Shown here: positions 56,330-64,000 of the stretch, one piece after another
How positions within the stretch are numbered: position 1 is the first letter of the stretch
Layout: each line of letters starts with the position of its first letter
NCBI RefSeq assembly: GCF_000283155.1
Contig: NW_004454181.1
Span: forward strand, 23,699,163 to 23,763,162
Reading direction: 5' to 3'
DNA length: 64,000 bases
Source of the DNA: Ceratotherium simum simum
Taxonomy: Eukaryota; Chordata; Mammalia; Perissodactyla; Rhinocerotidae
Made by a program: the position numbers and the translations under genes
Notes under the pieces: model-generated
The model's input: the letters and a program-made list of their open reading frames with translations, nothing else
What the model was told of the DNA's origin: nothing
The model's database searches: none

Positions 56330-56785
56330 GAATTGCTATGGTTGCTAGAGATAGAAATCTAACTCAAAGTAGCTTAGGCAAAAGAGGCAATTGATTAGCT
56401 CTCATCACTGGGAAGTCTGGGTAGGGCTGGCCTCTGGAACAACTGGGTCCAGGGACTCAAGTGACATCAGGACACTTTCCTTCCATCGTGCATCTCGGCT
56501 TGGGAGATTTGGCTTTGTTCTCTGCTATTGCAGGGAAACTGTCTCTACATGCTTCAGAAGATAGCCCTTGGATACTTTTTTGCTTGGTCTCAGAATGTAA
56601 GGCCCCCTTCTTGTTCAAACTCCACATTAAAAAAGTCCCAGGGAAGGATTCTGATTGACCACACTTGGGTGACAAGATGATGTCTAGTCCAATCACCGTG
56701 GCCAGGGCAAAAAGGGACTATCATTGCTTGGGGCAGTGGTGCAGGGAAGGCCAGGGTACTACGACTGGCAGAGTCCCCAGGACAA
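56330..56785. repeat. Unassigned medium-reiterated repeat, copy 2
   Basis: 'gttgctagagatagaaatctaactc', 'aaagaggcaattgattagctc', 'gattctgattgaccacac' and 'tccaatcaccgtggcc' share the layout of 1930-2352. An old repeat; name not known to me. Confidence 0.4.
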
Positions 56786-56789
56786 CATG

Positions 56790-57450
56790 ATTACAGGGCA
56801 GTAGGAGCAGCTCCCAAAGGAACGGGAGGTTTGCCAGGTTGCCAAAAACCATAGATGTCTCCTACCAGTACTGCACTCATCTCTTTCTAATGGTTTTCCA
56901 ATAGCTGAGAACTTAGTTTTTATATCATTGCTAAATGGTTTCTAAGTAGTTCATTAAACTGATTACTCAATCCAATTAAATTAACAACTTTTTTTTTTTC
57001 CTTCCTAAATGAGTTTGCATGTGAAGGCAGGACCTCTTGGTCACAATCCATTTTTTTCAAAGAAAAACTGAAATGATTTTTTTTCTGATCATAGTTTCAA
57101 GACAAGATGAAGAAAACGATAATGAACTATTTCGTTTGTTTAAAATATATAGATAATTAAAGTTTTTTTTAAAAATCCTTTTTTCTCCCTGGAATTATGT
57201 AGATAACTGCTTAATCTTCCACTTCAAACTCCGGTTACATTCAACCTGAGGCTTCTCTGCTGAATAACCAATTTCTGTCTCTTCATGACTACTTTTTAGG
57301 TACGTAATTAAAAGAAGGGCTTCCTAATAGTAAAATTATGACATTTGCCTTCTGTATCCTTTAATTTTCCATTCTGAATTCTTTGCCTACCTCCCTGTGT
57401 ACCTACCCTAGCCTTCAAGTGCCTCTTCACTCTTCCTGTCAAAAGCTGTT
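56790..57450. other. Mostly AT-rich unique-looking sequence
   Basis: T-runs near 56990 and 57079. No repeat family or exon is supported. Confidence 0.35.
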
Positions 57451-57468
57451 ATCCAGAAAACACCTCGT

Positions 57469-57722
57469 GGAGCCGGCCCACTGGCATTGCGGCTAAGTGC
57501 ACGTGCTCCACTTTGGTGGCCTGGGGTTCACAGGTTCGGATCCCAGGCATGCACCCATGCACTGCGTGTCAAGCCATGCTGTGGCGACGTCCCATATAAA
57601 GCAGAGGAGGACGGGCGTGGGTGTTAGCCCAGGGCCAATCTTCCTCAACAAAAAAGAGGAGGATTGGCATCGGCTATTAGCTTAGGGCTAGTTTTCCTCA
57701 CCAAAAAAAAAAAAAAAAGAAA
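57469..57722 (+). mobile_element. ERE SINE with duplicated tail unit, 14-bp target-site duplication
   Basis: Head 'ggagccggcccactggcattgcggctaag', B-box-like 'caggttcggatcc', body 'gccatgctgtggcgacgtcccatata', two tail units ('gtgttagcccagggcc', 'gctattagcttagggct') and an A-run. Flanks 'agaaaacacctcgt' (57455-57468) and 'agaaaacaccttgt' (57723-57736) differ at one CpG-type position. Confidence 0.95.
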
Positions 57723-58109
57723 AGAAAACACCTTGTAACAGGTATTTAAACCCAGTTTGACCTTGCCAGATATTTCTTGCCTACCAAGAACCTTTACAAA
57801 GAAATATAACAACTTTGTGGAATAAAAGAATTTGTCCTGGATAAGGAATTTTGGGCATACAGTAAACATCAAGGAAATGTTTTTGGTTGGGGGAAAATTT
57901 AGTCACTATCCGATCGTGAAATCCCATCCTGTAGGCATTTGCCTACTTTATTTAGATTTGAGACTAGTCTTGATTGCAGATTTTAGCTGTTTCAATCCAA
58001 AAAACCTTTCCCAGATCATGGTCCAGTTTATCCAGATACACTTAACTAGCTCTACAGGGCTAGAAATAAAGCCAGATATTGAGTTTCAGTGTTGTCTGAG
58101 TGTGAGAAG

Positions 58110-58312
58110 ATCTCTTTGCTGCATGCAAAGTACCCTGGACTTTGAGCCAGAAGAGCTAGCATCTAGCTAGTCTTAGTTTAACCAGCAACTTACATGACCC
58201 TGGGCAAGTCACTTACTCTCTAGGGCCTCAAGTGCATTTATTTATAAAATATAGTTGGATAAAATAATGATTAGATGATTTCTAAGGTCCCTACCAACTC
58301 TTATGAACTTTT
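58110..58312 (+). mobile_element. MIR/MIR3 SINE
   Basis: 'taccctggactttgagccag', 'accctgggcaagtcacttactctctagggcctc' and 'tctaaggtccctaccaactct' fit MIR3 well. Confidence 0.8.
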
Positions 58313-58379
58313 CTGAGTGTCATTCATTTATGTAACACATGCATCTGGTGGAAATGCAATTATCTCTCCGCAGAATATG

Positions 58380-58470
58380 TCAGCATGAAATCAGACAGTG
58401 TTTGTAAAATGCCCAGCACAGGGCAGATGTTCAACAAATGGCAGTGGTAACGTTTATCATCATTAATTAT
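58380..58470 (+). mobile_element. MIR 3'-end fragment
   Basis: 'aaatgcccagcacagggcagatgttcaacaaatggcag' is the MIR 3' terminus. Confidence 0.65.
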
Positions 58471-58474
58471 TGTA

Positions 58475-59045
58475 CTACCTAGTTCTTGTAACTTGGTACT
58501 CCTGGACTGATTTTGTGTGTTGTTTTCTTGTTGGTAACAGGAGCTTTACTGTGGCAATAGTCCAAGTACATATACATAGAGTCCTTGTATGCATCCAAGG
58601 ATCCCTTACCACGTGATACATACATATATACTATTGTCAACACTTCCCATGGGCTAAAAAGCCTACCCTCCTCCAGGAATTGAGGAGAATGTTTTACTCT
58701 AGCATGGATGGTGAATATGTTGCAAAGAAGCTGTCCTTCCTCATCTGTGCTTGTGACTTCACTTACGAATCCATCGTGGTTCCCTTTTACTGAGTACAAA
58801 CTGGGCACAAATCCTTCGCATCACGGGTGTGTGGTGGTACAACACCAATTGGTGCCTAGAAATCACTGGCTCCTTCTCTTGTGACTTCCTTGCAGAGGCA
58901 AGCAAGTGCCATCTATGGGTGGCAGGTTTGCCCCCTTCTGGTAGTACCCTACGGGGCTTTTTACTGAAAACTGTCATGAGGACAGCTGGCTTCCTACGGT
59001 GTGCTGTGGGAATTCCTCTCCTGTAGGAATCCACAATTCTAGGTG
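58475..59045. other. Unique-looking sequence, no gene seen
   Basis: Open frames of 65-109 codons on both strands overlap and lack any recognisable domain. Confidence 0.35.
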
Positions 59046-59049
59046 GATA

Positions 59050-59215
59050 AAGTTCTACTTCTACCTCTCAGCCTCAGTTGGCTCAGGTATAAAATTGGGA
59101 TGGTAATTCTGCCTCACAAGGTTACTGCCATGAGGATTAAATGAAAGGATGGTGTAAAGTGCCTAGCACAGAGCCTGGCACATAGCAGACACCTAAAATA
59201 TATCAATTTCTTGCT
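59050..59215 (+). mobile_element. MIR SINE
   Basis: 'cctcagttggctcaggtataaaattgggatgg', 'gaggattaaatgaaagg', 'tgcctagcacagagcctggcacatagcagacacc' are a clear MIR 3' half. Confidence 0.85.
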
Positions 59216-59564
59216 AAATTCAATACCTGATATCTAAATGAATTTCTTAGCCCCCCAAATTTTAACTTCCTATTTCACGATGCATTAATAGCACCCCATG
59301 CCCGGTCCAGCCTTCTCTTCACTGTTGTCGTTGGCCAATGTGGTGCCAACTACATTGGGTACTTGCCCTTTCCCAAACAAGCCCTGCCTCCGTGCCCTGG
59401 CTTGTTCTGTTTGGCTTCTTTGAATGCCTTCTCTTCTGTCTCTGGCTGTGTAACGCCTATACACCCTCATGCAACACACAAATGTCATCACCTCCTTCCT
59501 TTATTTCCCTAGGCAGAAATGATCTCTGCCTCCTTTGGACACCAAAGAGCATTTCAGCTCTACC

Positions 59565-59965
59565 TCTGTCATTCAACAAATATTGATTCAGGATCTCTTA
59601 AGTACCAGACATTGTGCTGGGGCAGACGAGGGCCCTGGTTTTGTGAATGTGTATTCTAGATGGGAAGAGGCAGACAAGAGGAAAGTAAACAAGATATTAT
59701 TAGGCGGTGATGAGTAATGTGAGAGTGAGTGACTTCAGAGCTAGTCTGAATAGGGTGGAGGGGGACGGCTCTTCTGGGGAGATGGCATTTTGAGCTAAGA
59801 CGTGGATGATGAGGAGCCAGTCTTGCAAATATCTGGGTGAAGAGGGTTTCAAGCCAAGGAAACAGTGGGTGCAAGGGCCTTAAGATGCAACTAAACATAG
59901 CATGTTTGAGGAAAAGGACAGAAGCTGGGATGGCTGGAAAATAGTGATCATGGGGGGAAGTGTAC
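59565..59965 (-). mobile_element. L2 LINE 3' region, antisense
   Basis: 'attcaacaaatattgattcag', 'taccagacattgtgctggggcag', 'gatggcattttgagctaagac', 'gtttcaagccaaggaaac', 'gtgcaagggccttaagatgc' and 'gaagctgggatggctgg' are in reverse-complement L2 order. Confidence 0.8.
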
Positions 59966-60039
59966 GGAATGTCATCTCTTCAGAGCCCCCTTTTTAGAGG
60001 TTGGACACAAGGTGATGTGGGGCAGGTGGAAGACTGGAC

Positions 60040-60220
60040 CCAGGCACTTTGCCTTTTTTCCATCTACCTTCGACCTTGTGTTATACTTAATGGTGTTTAT
60101 GCGCCTTATTTTTCCTTCCTGACCATCAACTCTATGAGGGACAAGACTTCACTTATTTGTCTCCTTATTCCCCATGACATCTACCTGTGGACGTGGGTGC
60201 TCATTACCTATGTTTGTTAA
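60040..60220 (+). mobile_element. L2 LINE 3'-end fragment, sense
   Basis: 'tttccttcctgaccatcaactctatgagggacaagac' with flanks fits the sense L2 3' end. It lies just downstream of the antisense L2, so the two face each other. Confidence 0.6.
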
Positions 60221-60656
60221 AAGGAAGAGGGTATATTGTGAGATAAAATGAAGCTCATCTAGTCTTTTGGGGGATGGATATGGCTCACCTGTAGGTCTCT
60301 CAACTGGTCGTGGCTGCAGAGCCACCTGCAAAAAGATACTGGGCAGAGTGTAAATGACTCCTGCAAGCAGAGCCCCCTGCTGTTTCCTGAGCCACGACCT
60401 GTTGGCTCCGTCTGGCTGCCTGATTGAGTCCCCAGCCTTGCCTTCTCTGGCCTGTCTAGATTTACACTGTGGACCAAACTCTTCTGACCTCAGCTTACTT
60501 CCCTAAACTCAGCTTCTTCATTGCCTAAATTCATGTAACTATTCATCCTCTCTGATGGTTCACCTGATCTAGGATCCCTGCCCTTTTCCTATTTAGCCTT
60601 GTCTTGCCATCATCCATATCCCAACATGATATTGGGATGCTGTAATTATATAAGAC

Positions 60657-60818
60657 AGGGTTTCTCAACTTTGGCACTGTTGACATGTGGGGCTAGATAA
60701 TAGGATGTTTAGCAGCATCCTTGGGTCTCTACCCTCAGTTGTGGCAACTAGCAATATCACCAGACATTGCCAAATGTACCAGGGGAGGCACAAAATCGCT
60801 GCTGGTTGAGAACCACTG
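60657..60818 (-). mobile_element. MER20 hAT-Charlie DNA transposon
   Basis: Starts 'cagggtttctcaactttggcactgttgacat', contains 'gatgtttagcagcatccttgg' and 'ccagacattgccaaatgtaccaggggagg', and ends 'ctggttgagaaccactg'. This is the full MER20 layout on the reverse strand. Confidence 0.92.
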
Positions 60819-60837
60819 ACATAAGGCTACAACCCAA

Positions 60838-61010
60838 AGGGACCTTAGAGATGAGTTAGATTAATCCCCCTTCTCTCATTTCACAAATGAGGTCACTGAG
60901 GGCCGGAGTAGGGAAATGAGTTCCCCAAGGTCACACTGCAAATTGGCAGTGATGTAGGAAATAGACTTCATATCTCTTCAGTCTTAGTCCAGTGCTTTTT
61001 CTTAGCATGA
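60838..61010 (-). mobile_element. MIR3-type SINE
   Basis: 'ccttagagatgagttagattaatccccc', 'catttcacaaatgaggtcactgaggg', 'aaggtcacactgcaaattggcagtg' and 'gtcttagtccagtgctttttc' fit reverse-strand MIR3. Confidence 0.75.
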
Positions 61011-61019
61011 GGAAATCTC

Positions 61020-61285
61020 CTTACAAGGTGGTTAAGTAAAGTGGAAAGGTAATGAATTTGGAGAGAGAGAGACTTGGATTAGAACCTAGGCCAAGTCATT
61101 GGTTGCCTTGTGACCTTGGGTTCTGAACCTCTCTGAGCTTCCATTTCCTCTTACGTCAAATGGGGGTGATCAACCCCCACCTTACAGTATTGTTTTGAGG
61201 ACTAAATGAGACGTACGTGAAGCCCTAGCATCTCACCTGGTATGCAGTTAGTGCTAAGCAAACGCTGGTTCCCTGCTCCCTTGCA
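61020..61285 (+). mobile_element. MIR SINE, near complete
   Basis: 'gacttggattagaacctagg', 'ttctgaacctctctgagcttccatttcctc', 'gtattgttttgaggactaaatgag', 'tagtgctaagcaaacgctggt' are in MIR order. Confidence 0.85.
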
Positions 61286-61834
61286 GTGCTATAAAAATGG
61301 CAAGCATAATATTGAGGAGAAGTTGGAGTTGTCACAAGTAGGACTCAGAGTGCCCGTGGAAGATGAGGCAGACAGGCAATGCTTTCTGGTAGACTAGGTT
61401 AAAAATGCAGGTTGTGGAATGTAGTGTCTATAATGGAAACAGCCAAGTAGTTTTCCAGTTTGGAAAATAACTGCCTGTGTTGAGGGCTGACTCACTTGGC
61501 AAAGTTGTTCCCTCCCCCCTTTCCTGAGGAGGTATCTCTGACGATTGCATCTTCTCTCAAATGTCCTGTGTCTCTCTCTTCCCCTAGCAAAATGTTGTTA
61601 TTACAAACATTCCTAGAGACTAAAGGAACATTAGAGCCCAAGTTGGGTCTGTGTCTTTTCCTTCTCTTCGATCAGATGGATATAATGGCATTTTCTCCCT
61701 TGGGACCATGGAGATTTGACTGCCAGCACATAACCTGGGTTCTGGTGTTGGTCAGATACCCCTAATATAGTGCTTTGTGATTTTTCAAAGAAGTTTTTAT
61801 GAACATTTTCTTTGATCCCAGGATGGCCCGATTC

Positions 61835-62021
61835 TAGTGGTTCTTAATCCTGGTTGCACATTATAATCACATGAGAGTTCAAAACAAAACAACAACAACA
61901 AAACGATGACAACTATGCTTGCACTCAGAAAAATTATATTTGGAGATGCATCTTGGGCATTGGTGATTTTGTTTAAAGTTCTCAAGGTGATTCAATGTGC
62001 AGTTAGGGTCAAGAATCACTG
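61835..62021 (+). mobile_element. MER5-type hAT-Charlie DNA transposon
   Basis: Starts 'tagtggttcttaatcctggttgcacattataatcac', and ends 'tcaaggtgattcaatg...aagaatcactg'. The centre carries an 'aaaacaacaacaacaaaac' expansion. Confidence 0.85.
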
Positions 62022-62044
62022 CCTCTTTTGATACCCTATGTCCC

Positions 62045-62260
62045 ATTTCTTTGATGAGGAAAATGAGGCTCAGGGTAGTTAATTTTCTTGTCCAAGGTTA
62101 TAAGGAAGGAAGAGGAGAAGCCAGGTACTGTAACCCTAATCTACCGGCCTTTCCTCTATAGCACGTTGCTTCTCTACTCATGTTGTGATCTTGGGAAAGT
62201 AGCTTCTTACTCAAGAACCTCAGTTTTCTTATCTGTAAAGTGGGCTAGTAATGGACCTCC
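62045..62260. mobile_element. Two MIR fragments in opposite orientation
   Basis: 62045-62170 is reverse strand ('gatgaggaaaatgaggctcaggg', 'ttgtccaaggttataagg'). 62190-62260 is forward strand ('gatcttgggaaagtagc', 'cctcagttttcttatctgtaaagtggg'). Confidence 0.7.
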
Positions 62261-62264
62261 ATAG

Positions 62265-62960
62265 ACATTTTTTCCTAGAGAGAACATTAGCATTTGGTAA
62301 GGAAGGAATTTGCCATCTTGTCTCTTAGTTAGGATAAGTTAAATTGATTTTTTATATTATTTCAGCGAAAGATATTCATGCTCATTTCTGTATGGCCTTG
62401 CTGACCCCCTTTTAGTACATATTAGAGTGTTATTGATCAGATAACCTGAATAGGGCTATGATATGTGTTTCAACTTTCACACCTGCAGCATCTCCTTGAC
62501 AGCGGTTTGTCCCAACTCCAGGGGGAGTCTAATACCACTATGGGGATACTTTGACCATTAGGGACTTCTTTCTTTAGCTGAGCCTAAGTCCATTGCCCTG
62601 TAACCCCAAGAACTAATCCTGGTCTTGTCTACACAGAAAGATAGCTCCATTTCCCCAGGACAGCTCTGAGGACCCTTCCCCAGGCTGAATCAACTATTCT
62701 GCAGGGGACTTGCTTTTTGGTCCCCTCCCCAACCTGCTTGCTGCTCCCTAGCCTGGATCTATTTTAAAGGGGCTAAAAGGGACTCTTTCTTCTCCCATTT
62801 TTGCAATCCTGTCTGGATTAGTAATCTCTCATGCCCCAAGAGGGTAGACTGGCTTTCCCAAAGTTGTGGCATGTATAGCTTTAACCATTCTGTTTTTAGT
62901 TACTCTGGCATAACAGGAAGATAGATAACTGCTCACCTGTTATTTTCCTGGCCACCAAGC
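62265..62960. other. Unique-looking sequence, no gene seen
   Basis: No repeat or exon can be supported over about 700 bp. Confidence 0.4.
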
Positions 62961-62967
62961 ATCATGG

Positions 62968-63215
62968 CCTGGTTAACAGAGAGATGCGTAATGTAAAGGC
63001 TTTGGATTCAAGCAGACCCGGTTCAAATCCTGGCTCTGTCACTTATAGGACTGTGAGCAAATTATGTCATCTCTTTAAATCTGTGTTTCTCATCTGTAAG
63101 GCCCTACCTTAGAGGGTCATTGTCATGATATAGAAGGTATGAAGTGTGCTTAACACAGTAAGTGCTCAATACACGGCAACCTGTGCTCTTATAGCCATTA
63201 TGATAATTGTCCCAA
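62968..63215 (+). mobile_element. MIR SINE, near complete
   Basis: 'gtaaaggctttggattcaagcagacccggttcaaatcctggctctgtcac', 'gagcaaattatgtcatctc', 'catctgtaaggccc', 'aacacagtaagtgctcaatac'. The best-preserved MIR in the window, keeping the tRNA-like 'ggttcaaatcc' B-box region. Confidence 0.92.
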
Positions 63216-63217
63216 CT

Positions 63218-64000
63218 ATTTGATAGTAAGATGACAGAGATCAGCTTTCTCCATATGTCAGCTGGTGTTAAGCGCCTCTTCACTCAGAGGCACTCTACAT
63301 GCTGGAGGTGACTGCAAGTGGGTGCGATGACTGGAGCGTCATACAAGTCTGCTAGCTCCCCTCCCTTCCCCCAGCCCTTTACTACCATGGAAATGTCACT
63401 GTTAGAGCTTCGTCCATTTATTTTAGACCTCTGATCCCTGTTAATATACAAAGTTTCTTGGTAAAGAAAATACTTGAATTTGTTCCTAATCATCAGTATC
63501 TATGTGTCAACATGTGTCAGATCCTTTATAGAAAGCCCACCTTGCTTGAGCAAAAGAAAAGCTTTCAGGCAAGAATGAGGGTCATGTGGTCTGAGGACCG
63601 AGATTATCCACTTATAAGATGGGTCTAGATTTGGTTTTGGTTGTGACTCTGTGCACATCCCAGACACACCTGGACTCCTGTTTGGGGATGTCTGGGAGAC
63701 ATTCCCTGTGAGCCACCCAGTTCCCTAGAGGTGCTGTGACCACTGCAAGTTAAACCCTGCTCCTTATGCAATTGAAACTGTGGCCCTTGAAAATCAAATA
63801 GCACTCTTTGTCTTTTTTTGTTATCCTATTTGGATGAGTAACTCACAATGATCTAGTTCAGCTAAAATGACTTGTTTGTGAGTCAGGCATAGTGGTCACC
63901 ATCAAAAATGTACTGGACTTAAGGTCAGCAATTAGGAAATAACATAACCTCTAGAGCTGTGGCTTCAGAAATGGCACAAAAATGGAATGGACAAATATGA
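63218..64000. other. Unique-looking sequence to the window end
   Basis: No gene. The last 150 bp ('actggacttaaggtcagc', 'aacataacctctag') may be the start of another decayed MIR3 running off the window. Confidence 0.4.

Noticed and set aside
62968..63040. tRNA-like 'ggttcaaatcc' segment
   Set aside because: It is the tRNA-derived head of a MIR SINE; the rest of the MIR follows in order.

Overview
This window looks like nuclear DNA from a perissodactyl mammal, most likely a horse or close relative. The main evidence is a set of tRNA-derived SINEs of the equine repetitive element (ERE) type: a head reading 'ccgtggcttagYggttaag', a B-box-like 'gggttcg', and a tail ending either in 'ctactggggctttgggg' or in one or two units of 'gatgttagcYcagggc...cttcctc'. 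At least ten ERE copies are present. The background of MIR, L2, old L1, MaLR LTR and MER5/MER20 fragments is that of any placental genome. I found no exon, no tRNA or rRNA gene, no CpG island, no CRISPR array and nothing prokaryotic. The window reads as intergenic or deep-intronic sequence in which transposable elements explain most of the structure.

Layout. 1-9.1 kb: old antisense L1 pieces, two MER5 copies, MIRs and one young ERE (2826-3079). 9.1-12.4 kb: a degenerate sense-strand L1/HAL1-like element, an antisense L2 and an old L1 3' end that carries an ERE. 12.6-19.8 kb: mostly unique sequence with an ERE, an MLT1 LTR and short L2/MIR pieces. 19.8-22.1 kb: an 800-bp sense L2, a MaLR LTR with a 5-bp duplication, a MIR and an ERE. 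22.1-37.5 kb: one ancient antisense L1 that has been invaded repeatedly. The inserts are a solitary ERV LTR (22415-22944), a medium-reiterated repeat, an ERE, a full-length sense L1 (23805-31024, itself carrying another SINE), a small DNA transposon (33254-33461) and an ERVL-type solitary LTR (36041-36612). 37.6-45.4 kb: L2 fragments on both strands, MIRs, a MIR split by an antisense L1 3' end, and an L2 split by an ERE. 45.4-64 kb: unique sequence with scattered MIR, L2, MER20, MER5, an LTR-like repeat, an old L1 3' end and three EREs.

The only recognisable proteins are the two broken reading frames of the full-length L1: an ORF1 RNA-binding protein and an ORF2 endonuclease/reverse transcriptase. 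The catalytic motifs are still legible but both frames are interrupted, so this copy should not be able to mobilise itself. Other open frames in the window are chance openings or pass through repeats.

The best non-repeat candidates are two AT-rich clusters of homeodomain/POU-like sites in unique DNA (about 11.75-11.85 kb and 42.88-43.06 kb). These are candidate enhancers only. I did not find a new biological system. The most informative material is the nested insertion order at 22-37.5 kb and a diverged 83-bp tandem unit in the 5' UTR of the full-length L1. Repeat boundaries not supported by a target-site duplication are approximate, and family names come from recognised motifs, not from a database search.
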